Source: Thermoplasmata archaeon
Lineage (GTDB): Archaea; Thermoplasmatota; Thermoplasmata; Lutacidiplasmatales; UBA184
Direction: 5' to 3'
Assembly: GCA_021817245.1 (NCBI GenBank)
Contig: JAKAVQ010000005.1
Location: 62,001 to 126,000, forward strand
Length of the DNA stretch: 64,000 nucleotides
In this document: positions 43,307 through 51,287 of the stretch, one piece after another
How the letters are laid out: each line of letters starts with the position of its first letter
Numbering within the stretch: position 1 is the stretch's first letter
Made by a program: the position numbers and the translations under genes
The notes under the pieces: model-generated
Databases searched by the model: none
What the model was told of the DNA's origin: nothing
Seen by the model: the letters and a program-made list of their open reading frames with translations, nothing else

Positions 43307-43957
43307 TCACCCGCGGGGCTCGAGCGCCCTCAAGACCCGGACGACCTCCCGAAGGTCGTCGGTCCGGACCGCACGGTCGGCGGCCCGGTCCACCTCCGCG
43401 AGCGGTGAGTTCAAGGAGATCCCGCCCCCGACCTGACGGAAGACGCGCGCGTCGGCCCATCCGTCCCCCACGTGGGCGACCTCCCGGGGCCGCACGCCCG
43501 TCCTCCGGAGGAGCTCGGCGAGCCCAGCGACCTTGTCGGCCCGCACCGCGCGGACGGGAGCGAGGAGGCCGGTCGGGTCGACCGGCACGGAGAACCCATC
43601 ACCGTCGTCGAACCCGAACGTCCGTCGGTAGTAGTCGATCACGTAGCCGGGATTGTGCGAGAGGATCGCTGCCCGGGCCCCGAGCGTGTGGAGCTCGCCG
43701 ACCGCCTCGGAGACCCCACGGATCTTCGGCGTCCCGGCCACCACCTCCAGGACCTCGGCGATCGTGTGACCCCGGGCGAGGTTCACCAGCCGGGCCAAAT
43801 GCTCGTCCTCACCGATCTCCCGGGCGTAGAACCGGGCCATCTCGTCTCCGAACTCGATCTCCCTCCCGAACGCCGTCGCGATCGGCTTCCAGCCATGGAC
43901 CCGGGTCAGGGTGCCGTCGATGTCGACCGTGACGAGGCGCCAGGGGAATCCGGCCAT
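43307..43957 (-). CDS. HAD-superfamily phosphatase (phosphoserine phosphatase-like)
   Basis: A 216-residue HAD hydrolase: motif I VDIDGTLTRVHGW (both Asp residues), motif II ILSHNP, the Lys in RADKVAGL and motif IV HVGDGWADA. A helical cap lies between motif I and II (residues 20-85), as in phosphoserine phosphatases. Substrate uncertain: phosphoserine and other small phosphates are possible. It begins 9 bases after the small membrane gene, probably on the same transcript. Confidence 0.88.
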   Translation of the reverse strand: MAGFPWRLVTVDIDGTLTRVHGWKPIATAFGREIEFGDEMARFYAREIGEDEHLARLVNLARGHTIAEVLEVVAGTPKIRGVSEAVGELHTLGARAAILSHNPGYVIDYYRRTFGFDDGDGFSVPVDPTGLLAPVRAVRADKVAGLAELLRRTGVRPREVAHVGDGWADARVFRQVGGGISLNSPLAEVDRAADRAVRTDDLREVVRVLRALEPRG

Positions 43958-43966
43958 CGACCGGCC

Positions 43967-44212
43967 TCAGGACCGGCTCCCGATCCCCATCAGGATGCCA
44001 CCGACCCAGAGCGCCAGGATCCCCACTGCCCCGACCGGCAGCGCCACTTCGAGGGCCGCCGGCGAGGAGGGGAACAAAACCGCCACCAGGAACAATCCGA
44101 GGAGCGTGAGCAGGAGGCCCAGCCCGATCTTCGCGGTCCGGGAGAGTCGGGGGCGGCGCCTCCCGCGGTCGGGAGGAGCGGCTTCGCCTGTCGGGGGTGC
44201 CGACCCTTCCAT
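43967..44212 (-). CDS. Small membrane protein, two transmembrane segments
   Basis: An 81-residue protein: a Pro/Arg-rich soluble N-terminus, then two hydrophobic helices (about residues 27-48 and 54-76) with a very short tail. The ATG is 27 bases after TATA-like GGTTATCT (44235-44242, minus strand), so it is leaderless. It precedes the HAD phosphatase. Function unknown. Confidence 0.6.
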   Translation of the reverse strand: MEGSAPPTGEAAPPDRGRRRPRLSRTAKIGLGLLLTLLGLFLVAVLFPSSPAALEVALPVGAVGILALWVGGILMGIGSRS

Positions 44213-44446
44213 CGCCCTTGAGTCGGACGGGGGAAGATAACCCTGCCGAGCCCGGGCGTCCGGGCCTCCGTCGCGACCGCGCTCTCCTGAGCGGGGAGGG
44301 AAGGGAGGCCGGGCACGCTCCGCCCTCTCCGCCGTTGGGGGCCCCCGGCTCCCGGCGCGTCACCGCGAGACCGGACCCCCCCGTCCCGGGGGGTCCCTCG
44401 ATCCGCCCCGACCGAGCGTAAGTACGACCCCGAGCTGCGTGCGGGG
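44213..44446. other. Divergent promoter region
   Basis: Holds a TATA-like box for the minus-strand membrane gene (44235-44242) and one for the plus-strand SWIM gene (CGTAAGTA, 44417-44424, centred 26 bases before its ATG). The 170 bases between show no coding signs. Confidence 0.5.
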
Positions 44447-44911
44447 ATGCGCAAGGAAGCGCGCGCCGGGCCCGATCGGAACCCTCGGAGCGAGCGGAAC
44501 CGAGCCGTCGACGAGCGTCGAATGCGCGCGGTGGAAGAACCGCTCGACGTGCGCCTCCGCCGGGCGGACGTCTATCCCGTGCTCGAAGTGAGGAACCCGC
44601 TGCACGGGACCGCGTACGAGGTGCTCCTGCCCGAGTACCCCGCGACCGGAGCTGCACTGTGTACCTGCACCGACTTCGCGCGGCGCGGGCTCGGGACCTG
44701 CAAGCACATCGAGGCGGCGCTCCGCTGGGTCGCCGACCACCCGGTGACGGACATCCCCCGCGGAGGCGGGCGACCAACCCCGGTCGGAAACCGTGTCTGG
44801 AAGGAGATCGACCGGCGCCTTCGGGAGCTCCCGCGGGCTCCCGGGCCGGCCAGCCTGCGACTCCGCCGGCCGGGAGCCGCGCTCTACGAACGGGCCGGCG
44901 TCTTTGGCTGA
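44447..44911 (+). CDS. SWIM zinc-finger protein
   Basis: A 154-residue protein with one SWIM finger, CxCx(n)CxH: LCTCTDFARRGLGTCKHIEAAL (about residues 72-92). SWIM fingers bind nucleic acid or proteins, and in archaea often accompany helicases or recombination factors, but none is adjacent here. The N-terminus is charged. A VxEVRNPLHGTAYEVLL strand pair precedes the finger, giving the usual SWIM layout. Likely leaderless. Confidence 0.8.
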   Translation: MRKEARAGPDRNPRSERNRAVDERRMRAVEEPLDVRLRRADVYPVLEVRNPLHGTAYEVLLPEYPATGAALCTCTDFARRGLGTCKHIEAALRWVADHPVTDIPRGGGRPTPVGNRVWKEIDRRLRELPRAPGPASLRLRRPGAALYERAGVFG

Positions 44912-44992
44912 ACTACGAAGGGCCCGACACCGGGCGTACCGCCCGGCGGGTCCGGAAGAGGTTGCGACCGAGGGCGGGTCCTACTCCCGACC

Positions 44993-46702
44993 TTAGGTCG
45001 ACATCCCCGGAGCGCCCTTCAGCGCCCGGATCTTGTAGTACTCGGGGTCGACGATGACCTCGCCGTTGATCCCCATCGTCTCGATCGTCTTGAGGGTCGC
45101 GCCGACCGACTTCTTCGCAGCCTGCCAGTCGGGGATCGGGATCGAGAACTTCTTCTCGACCTCGGTCCGGTAGATCGGGCCCGAGTTGTACGAGCAGAAG
45201 GGGATGATCCGCCCGTCCGGGACCGCGTAGTGGATGTCGCAGCGCATCAGGCGCTGGATATCGTAGTCGTACGCGTCCTGGAAGTGCATGTTGCCGATGT
45301 AGAGCGTGCGCCACGTGAACTTCGCGAGCGCCTCCTTGTTCCCCTCGGTGAAGATCGCCGCGATGACCCGAACGCTGTTCTTCTCGTTCAGCCCCTCCGG
45401 GGCCCGGGAGAAGTCGAAGTACTTCGCGACATCGTGGAGCAGCCGGGCGCCCGCGACCGCGGAGCGTACCCGCGCAAACCGCGCGTCCCGGTACTTCTCG
45501 ATCATCGACTCGACGTTCTCGAAGAAGCCGTCGACGTCCATGAACCGGGGCAGCGGCGTGATCTTCTGCCCGTCCTTGGAGACGAACGCGAAGGTCGCGC
45601 ACCCACAGCCCGGGTGGGTCGTCAGGGTCATCTTCTCTTCCCCGTGGATGATCGAGACCAGCTCGGAGATCGGGGCGACGGACGGCACCGGGAAGAAGTC
45701 CGACTTCTCGAACGGACCTTCCGTGCAGAGGATGCGGACGAGGTCCGACTGCGTGAACCGCATCTGGAAGCGATCCTTGTCCGGAATGCGCGCCGTCAGG
45801 GCAACGGGCTGGAAGTTGACGCCGCGGACGACGTCGATGTTGTCGATCGCGAACTTCACCGTCGGCCAGATCTCCTTCTCGTTGAACCCGCCGACTAGGG
45901 TCGGGACGAGCACGACCGAGAGCGGCTTGTCCGGCTTCCCCGCCGCGAGCTCCGCGGCCGAAGAGTGCGTCTCCCGGGCCGCCTGGATCGCCTTCTGCTT
46001 CACCTTGAGCAGCGGAACGCCCCGGACCTTTCGGTAGATCTCGTCGTCCAGTCCATCGAACTGAAGGTACAGAGTGTGGAGCCCCGCGTCCCGGCAGGCC
46101 TGGGCGAAGCCGGGCTCGTTGGCGACTCGGATCCCGTTCGTCGCGACCTGGACCTGTTTGAAGCCGAGGTCCCGGGCCATGGAGACCGCGTCGACGAAGA
46201 GCGGGCTCAGGGTCGGCTCGCCCCCCGAGAACTGCACCGCGACCGTCCCGACCGGCTTCTGCTCGCGGAGCGACTTCAGCATGAAGTGGATCTGCTCCCG
46301 GGTCGGCTCGAAAACGTATCCGGCGGCGTTGGCGTTCGCGAAACAGACCGGGCACTTCAGATTGCACCGGTTCGTGAGATCGACCAGGGCGAGCCCCGTG
46401 TGGGACTTGTGGTGGCTGCACATCCCGCAGGTCGTCGGGCAGCCACGGAACTTGTCGTAGTACGGGTTCTCGTACCCGACCCCGTCGTGGGCGTAGACTT
46501 CCATCCGCAGGTAGAAGTCGACGTCGTTCGAGATGATGTCCCAGAAGTAACCGTGGGCCCGGCAGGTCTTCTCCATGATGACCCGACCGTCCTTTTCCCG
46601 GACGATCGCGGGGATGACCTTGATGCATTCGGGGCAGACCGAGGCCGTCTTCCTGGGCAGACCCCGGGGGGCCTGGAACTCCTTCATTACGCGCGCCGGC
46701 AT
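44993..46702 (-). CDS. tes: Tetraether lipid synthase Tes (GDGT-forming radical SAM enzyme)
   Basis: Joins two archaeol chains into membrane-spanning tetraether lipids by radical C-C coupling. The 569-residue protein has an N-terminal Cys site (SVCPECIKVIPA, then KTCRAHGYFW), the extra Cys group GCPTTCGMC, and the radical SAM motif CNLKCPVC (CxxxCxxC). These are followed by QFSGGEPTLSP and ATNGIRVA. This order matches the Tes family (MJ0619-like). A late THPGCGCATF and C-terminal FCSYNSGPIYR are also family features. ATG 46702 (MPARVMKEF) has GAGGT ahead and lies 69 bases from a TATA-like box, GGATTATGTATCC (46765-46777), which is itself an imperfect palindrome. Confidence 0.9.
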   Translation of the reverse strand: MPARVMKEFQAPRGLPRKTASVCPECIKVIPAIVREKDGRVIMEKTCRAHGYFWDIISNDVDFYLRMEVYAHDGVGYENPYYDKFRGCPTTCGMCSHHKSHTGLALVDLTNRCNLKCPVCFANANAAGYVFEPTREQIHFMLKSLREQKPVGTVAVQFSGGEPTLSPLFVDAVSMARDLGFKQVQVATNGIRVANEPGFAQACRDAGLHTLYLQFDGLDDEIYRKVRGVPLLKVKQKAIQAARETHSSAAELAAGKPDKPLSVVLVPTLVGGFNEKEIWPTVKFAIDNIDVVRGVNFQPVALTARIPDKDRFQMRFTQSDLVRILCTEGPFEKSDFFPVPSVAPISELVSIIHGEEKMTLTTHPGCGCATFAFVSKDGQKITPLPRFMDVDGFFENVESMIEKYRDARFARVRSAVAGARLLHDVAKYFDFSRAPEGLNEKNSVRVIAAIFTEGNKEALAKFTWRTLYIGNMHFQDAYDYDIQRLMRCDIHYAVPDGRIIPFCSYNSGPIYRTEVEKKFSIPIPDWQAAKKSVGATLKTIETMGINGEVIVDPEYYKIRALKGAPGMST

Positions 46703-46951
46703 CCTTCTGACCTCTCCTTCGGACCCTCGTGTTCGCGCGGGTCTACCTCGCCCACCATTTACGGGATACATAATCCATCTGTCGTCGGGGCCGCGACAAA
46801 TCCCGCTCCCCATGAGGGAGACTCGCACGGTCGCTCTCGCTACAAAATCCCTCGACCCGCGGGGACGTCCCCCTACGCGCGTGCGTAGAGGCCGGTCGGG
46901 GGCCGATGGGGACGACTCCTTATCCCGCGGCCGGCCTCCAGTTCCGGGGCC

Positions 46952-47530
46952 ATGCCGAAGTCACGCTCCCGCCGGCCGGCGCCCTCGCGGAGGAACCGCT
47001 CGCGACGCCGCGGAGCCCTGAGGCCGCCGGCCCACTTCGTCGGACGCGACGCTTCGCCAGTGCTCGAACGGTACCCTCCGAAGGACCCCCAGCTGGCGCC
47101 CCGGGCGCCGCGGCCGGTCGTGGTGGCCGCCCCTTCACCCGTGGGGTCGGAGGCCGTGCATCCCTCGACCCCGGCTGCGACCACCCCCGAGCCGTCCTCG
47201 GAGCCCGCCGGGCCCCCGCCGGTCCCGCTGATCACGCTCGACCGCGGGTTCGATCTGGACGAGTTCGCTTCGTTGCTCGGAGAGACCTCGATCCGCGTGA
47301 CCGTCCCCCGCGCCGACCTCCCTGAGGTCCTGCGTCGCGTGACCGACTTCATGGGCTTCGGGATCTACGTGTACGCGATCTCCGTCCGCCCCTCGTCGGC
47401 GGAACTGCTGAAGAGCTTCGTCGTGGAGCTCCAGCGCGTCGACTACTCTGCGGAGAAAGGGGCCTGGCTCCCGTTCGTGGAGAAGGGTGTCGGGAGTTCT
47501 CCGTACGAGGCGGGAGATCGGCCCGGTTGA
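46952..47530 (+). CDS. Unrecognised protein with Arg/Pro-rich N-terminus and a compact C-terminal domain
   Basis: 192 residues in two parts. Residues 1-90 are low complexity: strongly basic (Arg/Ser) at first, then Pro/Ala/Thr. Residues 93-185 look folded: LITLDRGFDLDEFASLLGE, IRVTVPRADLPEVLRRVTDF, FGIYVYAISVRPS and LKSFVVELQRVDYS. A basic tail plus a small domain suggests nucleic-acid or membrane association, but no family is recognised. A TATA-like CCTTATCC (46918-46925) is centred 31 bases before the ATG. Confidence 0.6.
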   Translation: MPKSRSRRPAPSRRNRSRRRGALRPPAHFVGRDASPVLERYPPKDPQLAPRAPRPVVVAAPSPVGSEAVHPSTPAATTPEPSSEPAGPPPVPLITLDRGFDLDEFASLLGETSIRVTVPRADLPEVLRRVTDFMGFGIYVYAISVRPSSAELLKSFVVELQRVDYSAEKGAWLPFVEKGVGSSPYEAGDRPG

Positions 47531-47623
47531 GCGGTCACTCGCATCGCGCGCGTCCGGTCGGGAGTGGCGGTAGTGCCACCTGCTGGCTCCCCCTGGAAGT
47601 ACCCTACCTTCGAGCAACGCCCG

Positions 47624-47644
47624 GATTATATTCGCCCGGGCGAA
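47624..47644 (+). promoter_or_regulatory. TATA-like box followed by a perfect 14-bp palindrome
   Basis: GATTATA (47624-47630) is followed at once by TTCGCCCGGGCGAA (47631-47644), a perfect palindrome lying between the TATA box and the predicted start of transcription at the FMN reductase ATG. A repressor bound there would exclude polymerase. Confidence 0.55.
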
Positions 47645-47660
47645 GGTGGACCGAAGGACC

Positions 47661-48239
47661 ATGATCCGCATCGGAATCATCCTCGGCAGCACGAGACCCG
47701 GTCGACTGGGCGAGCAGGTCGCGCGATGGACGTACGAGCACGCGATCGCCCGGAAGGACGCCGAGTTCGAGCTCGTCGACCTCAAGGATTTCGCGCTTCC
47801 CCACCTGGACGAGACGAACCTGCCCTCGTCGGGACGGTATACGCAGCCCCACACCCGAGCCTGGTCGGAGAAGATCGCGTCGTTCGACGGCTTCGTCTTT
47901 GTTACACCGGAGTACAACCACAGCACCTCGGGCGCCCTCAAAAACGCGATCGACTTCCTCTATCGGGAGTGGAACAACAAGGCCGCGGGGTTCGTGAGCT
48001 ACGGGAGCGCGGGCGGCATTCGGGCGGTCGAGCACCTGCGCCTTATCATGGCCGAGCTTCAGGTCGCGGACGTCCGCGCGCAGGTCTCGTTCTCGCTCTT
48101 CACCGAGTTCGAGAGCTTCCAGAAGTTCCGGCCGGAGGCCTCCAAGGTGGCCGCTCTCGGGACGATGCTCGATCAGCTCGTTGCCTGGAGTAGGGCCCTT
48201 CAGACCGTTCGCACACCGTTGACCCCACTCGCCCCGTAG
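47661..48239 (+). CDS. NADPH-dependent FMN reductase (flavodoxin-like)
   Basis: A 192-residue flavodoxin-fold reductase. The FMN phosphate loop is ILGSTRPGRLGEQVARW, and the second conserved loop is FVTPEYNHSTSGALKNAIDFL, both signatures of the azoreductase/ArsH-like FMN reductases. GFVSYGSAGGIRAVEHLR is also typical. Probable roles are quinone or metal reduction and oxidative stress defence. The ATG is 33 bases from the TATA-like box and 16 bases after the palindrome, so regulation by a small-molecule-responsive repressor is likely. Confidence 0.92.
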   Translation: MIRIGIILGSTRPGRLGEQVARWTYEHAIARKDAEFELVDLKDFALPHLDETNLPSSGRYTQPHTRAWSEKIASFDGFVFVTPEYNHSTSGALKNAIDFLYREWNNKAAGFVSYGSAGGIRAVEHLRLIMAELQVADVRAQVSFSLFTEFESFQKFRPEASKVAALGTMLDQLVAWSRALQTVRTPLTPLAP

Positions 48240-48470
48240 GCAGCGACGCGTCGGCCACCGCACCCCGCGATCGGGCACGATCGACGGGTCGACCCCGAAG
48301 GCGGACGTCGCAGGGGGGGAAAGCCGGTGGAGGCCCGCCGCTACGCACTCGCCCACCTCAGACGGCCCCGGAACCCCGAGGGGAGCCCGGGACCGGCCCA
48401 CGCGTCCGATTGGCGCCGGGCCGTCTCCCCCGGACCCGTTCCCTTGGCGGGTCGAACCCATCCCGTCCCC

Positions 48471-49307
48471 TTAGCGTCGCGGGGAGAGCGCCCGTCGGGC
48501 CAGCAGCGTCGCGATGAAGAACATCGCGACCGCCCAGCCGAACAGGCCGAGGAGGTAGACCGCGGCATCGTACGGATAGTAGGCCGCGGCGCCGAGAAAC
48601 AGGTTCTCCCGGAGGACGTCGACCGCGAGCGTGATCGGGTTGACGGAAGCGACGTTCTGGAACCAGGCGGGCATCGTCCCCCACGGGTAGAGCGCCGCCG
48701 ACGTGAGCAGCACCGGTAGGTTGATCGCGTTCACGACCGCGAAGTAGGTCTGGGGCTGCTCGATGCTGAAGCCGATCGCGAGGAAGAGCGAGGCGAACAT
48801 CGCGCTGAGCATGACGACCGCGAGGACGATCTCGGCGGCCCCCACGGCCGTCACCGAGGCCGTGACGTCGAGGCCGCTCAGCCCCGAGCGGCCGAGCAGG
48901 ATCGACAGCCCGAGGACGAGGAAGGCGAGTCCGATCGGCTGAAGGCAGCCGGCGATGAGTCGCGAACCGAAGATCGAGGTCGCCGTCGCCGGCGACGCGG
49001 CGGTCCGCTTCAGTACCCCGAAGAGACGATCGAAGATCACGTTCGCCCCGATGAACAGCGTGGCGGTAACGGCGACGAACCCCGCCATCCCGGCCGAGAA
49101 GTAGGAGAAGTAGTTGGGGGCGCCCCGGTAGAGGAGGAGGAAGTAGCCCGGCGGGACGTGGCCCGCCCCGATGCTGTTGAGGTTGAACGCCTGACCGAAC
49201 AGGACGAGGTAGAGGATCGGCAGCAGGAGCGACGTCGCGATCGCCTGCGGGTTGCGCGCAAGCCGAAGCAGCTCCCGCCGGGTCAGCGCCGAGAGCTCCC
49301 GGATCAT
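48471..49307 (-). CDS. ABC-2 type transporter permease
   Basis: A 278-residue membrane protein with six hydrophobic helices. It has the ABC-2 features ELLRLARNPQAIATSLLLPILYLVLFG at the N-terminus (amphipathic helix plus first TM) and NPITLAVDVLRENL before the last helix. It pairs with the ATPase just upstream through ATGA overlap. DrrB/NodJ-like exporters for drugs or lipids have this layout. Confidence 0.92.
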   Translation of the reverse strand: MIRELSALTRRELLRLARNPQAIATSLLLPILYLVLFGQAFNLNSIGAGHVPPGYFLLLYRGAPNYFSYFSAGMAGFVAVTATLFIGANVIFDRLFGVLKRTAASPATATSIFGSRLIAGCLQPIGLAFLVLGLSILLGRSGLSGLDVTASVTAVGAAEIVLAVVMLSAMFASLFLAIGFSIEQPQTYFAVVNAINLPVLLTSAALYPWGTMPAWFQNVASVNPITLAVDVLRENLFLGAAAYYPYDAAVYLLGLFGWAVAMFFIATLLARRALSPRR

Positions 49308-50326
49308 CGCCGCCCGCCTCGACCGAACGCCTGTTGGACCTGCCCGACCCGCACCGCCCGATCGGTCGCGGTCATCCCCTCGTCCTCGCGGAACTCGCGG
49401 CCGGTGAACTCGAGGAAGACCTCGTCGAGGCTGGGGCGCTTCAGCGAGACGCTCGCAAGGTCGATCCCGGAGCGGGCGCAGGCGTCGACCAGCAGGGGGA
49501 TCAACGCCTCTCCCCGCGGCGCCTTGACCCGGTACGACCCGTCCTGCACGGCGACCGAGAGGACACCGGGCACTGCCCGGAGCACTCCCTCCATGATCGG
49601 GCTCGGCGTCACGGGCCGGACGGTGACGAGGTCAGCGCCCAGACGATCCTTGAGCTCGGACGGAGAACCCGTGGCCACCAGGTGACCGTGGTCGATGATC
49701 GCGATCCGGTCGCAGATCGTATCGGCCTCATCGAGGTAGTGCGTGGTGACGAACACCGTCATGCCGTGCTCCTTTCTTAGCTCCAGGACGAACCGCCAGA
49801 ACCCCGCACGCCCCTGGGGGTCCAGTCCGAGCGTCGGCTCGTCGAGGAACAGGACTCGGGGCGCGTGGATGATCCCGACGGCGAGCTCGAGCCGTCGGCG
49901 CATGCCGCCGGAGTACGTCTTCGTCAGCCGGTCGGCCGCGTCGCCGATCTGCATGCGATCGAGCAGGGAGTCGATCGTCGTAGCGGTGGAGCGGCGGGGT
50001 ACGCCGAAAAGGGCCGCGGCGAGCTCGAGGTTCTCCCGGCCGGTGAGATCCGAGTCGGCGGTCGACTCCTGGAACACGAGCCCGATCTTCCGCTTGACGA
50101 GCTCGGGATGGCGGAAGACGTCGACCCCGTCCACGGTCGCCTGGCCGGCCGTCGGCGCCAGGTTTCCGGTCAGCATCGCGACCGTGGTCGTCTTCCCGGC
50201 GCCGTTCGGGCCGAGGAACCCGAAGATGCGCCCCGGATCGACCCCAAAGGAGACGTTCTCGACCGCCCGGACCTTTCCCTTGTACGTCTTCACGAGGCCG
50301 GCGGCCTCGATCGCGAGCCCACTCAC
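49304..50326 (-). CDS. ABC transporter ATP-binding protein (DrrA-like)
   Basis: A 340-residue ATPase: Walker A GPNGAGKTTTVAML, Q-loop FQEST, signature YSGGMRRRLELAVG, Walker B VLFLDEPTLGLD and the H-loop VTTHYLDEAD. The C-terminal 100 residues form the DrrA-type accessory domain, ending with PSLDEVFLEFTGREFRED. Start overlaps the PadR stop by 4 bases. Powers the adjacent permease. Confidence 0.95.
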   Translation of the reverse strand: MSGLAIEAAGLVKTYKGKVRAVENVSFGVDPGRIFGFLGPNGAGKTTTVAMLTGNLAPTAGQATVDGVDVFRHPELVKRKIGLVFQESTADSDLTGRENLELAAALFGVPRRSTATTIDSLLDRMQIGDAADRLTKTYSGGMRRRLELAVGIIHAPRVLFLDEPTLGLDPQGRAGFWRFVLELRKEHGMTVFVTTHYLDEADTICDRIAIIDHGHLVATGSPSELKDRLGADLVTVRPVTPSPIMEGVLRAVPGVLSVAVQDGSYRVKAPRGEALIPLLVDACARSGIDLASVSLKRPSLDEVFLEFTGREFREDEGMTATDRAVRVGQVQQAFGRGGRR

Positions 50327-50757
50327 GGACGCCCCCTGCGGGAGAGGGTTTCGATCCGAGCCGGGAGCTCCCTCAACTGGTCCCAGACCGGATCGGGTCG
50401 TTCCGTGCCCTCGCGCACGTGGTCCTCGAGGAAAGAGGTCACGGACCGCAGCTCGTCGATGGCCGCGTCCGGGGTCCGTACTCCCGGGAGAGGGTAGGCC
50501 CAGCTACGGTGCTCCCGGGCGGCGCGGGTCAGCTCGTACCGGCCCCCCGGTCGACGAGGCAGATGTCCTTCGGCCGCGAGATCCTCGAGCAGCGGGTAGA
50601 TCGATCCGGGGGAGGGTCGCCACCGGTCCCGGGAGAGGTGCTCCGTCTCGTCCATCCGTTCCGCCCCGTTCGGGGGAGATCGACCGATCGACAGGAGGAC
50701 CCAGGGCCTCAGGCCCCGCTTCTTTGACGAGATCCAAGGCGCATCCCAGGGTTCCAT
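50323..50757 (-). CDS. PadR-family transcription regulator of the ABC exporter
   Basis: A 144-residue winged-helix repressor. RPSPGSIYPLLEDLAAEGHL is the PadR recognition helix and wing start; GRYELTRAAREH gives the wing. A helical dimerisation part follows. It is first in the operon and its ATG is 28 bases after a TATA-like box that overlaps CGAT/ATCG repeats, so it probably represses its own operon until a ligand such as a toxic compound binds. Confidence 0.88.
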   Translation of the reverse strand: MEPWDAPWISSKKRGLRPWVLLSIGRSPPNGAERMDETEHLSRDRWRPSPGSIYPLLEDLAAEGHLPRRPGGRYELTRAAREHRSWAYPLPGVRTPDAAIDELRSVTSFLEDHVREGTERPDPVWDQLRELPARIETLSRRGRP

Positions 50758-51059
50758 CGTTTATCCGATATCGAAAATACGATTTAACCAGATGACGGTT
50801 CGGGCCGATCGCGCGAGCCGCGCGCCCGAGGAGCACGGGCCGGAGCGGGGGTTCGAGAGGCCGCCGCGCGACGATAGCCGGGGGTGATCGAACGGTACTC
50901 GGTCCCCCGCTCGGCCCGAGGAGCATGGACCTCGCGGAACCATCCTCGGAACGTCACGAGCTCCCCCGGCGGGCCGTGGGGAGAGCGCCCGGAACCCGAA
51001 GGAACGGCTCCGGGCGAAGCTAATCAAGCGACCGTGGTTCCGGAGCACCCGGTGCATCG
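50758..51059. other. 302-base region with the PadR promoter/operator and the promoter of a small coiled-coil gene
   Basis: At the left, GGTTAAATC (50781-50789, minus strand) is the PadR-gene TATA box. Next to it ATCG, CGAT and the palindrome CGATATCG (50766-50773) form a cluster of related half-sites covering the initiation region. At the right, CTAATCAAG (51020-51028) is a possible TATA-like box for the gene at 51060. The middle 220 bases are G/C-rich with no coding-like frame. Confidence 0.5.
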
Positions 51060-51278
51060 ATGTCGCTCGGGACCGGTCCGGATCGCTGGGAAGCAGAGCT
51101 GAGGTCGCTCCGGCAGGAGCTTCAGGAGCTCCGACAGGAGCAACGAGAGATGGCAAAGGCGATCGGGGAATTGGTGACGACCTTCCGATCGCTCGCGGTG
51201 CACCTCGGCATCGCGTCCGAGCCGTACGCCCGCCGACAAGGCCGTGCGGAGTCCCGGGACGTCCCGGGTTTCGGATAG
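51060..51278 (+). CDS. Small coiled-coil protein
   Basis: 72 residues, mostly one amphipathic helix with heptad-like Leu spacing (about residues 9-48: ELRSLRQELQELRQEQREM and following). It then loses helical character. It is 9 bases before the M61 peptidase gene and probably co-transcribed. No family recognised. Confidence 0.5.
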   Translation: MSLGTGPDRWEAELRSLRQELQELRQEQREMAKAIGELVTTFRSLAVHLGIASEPYARRQGRAESRDVPGFG

Positions 51279-51287
51279 GCCCGGCGC

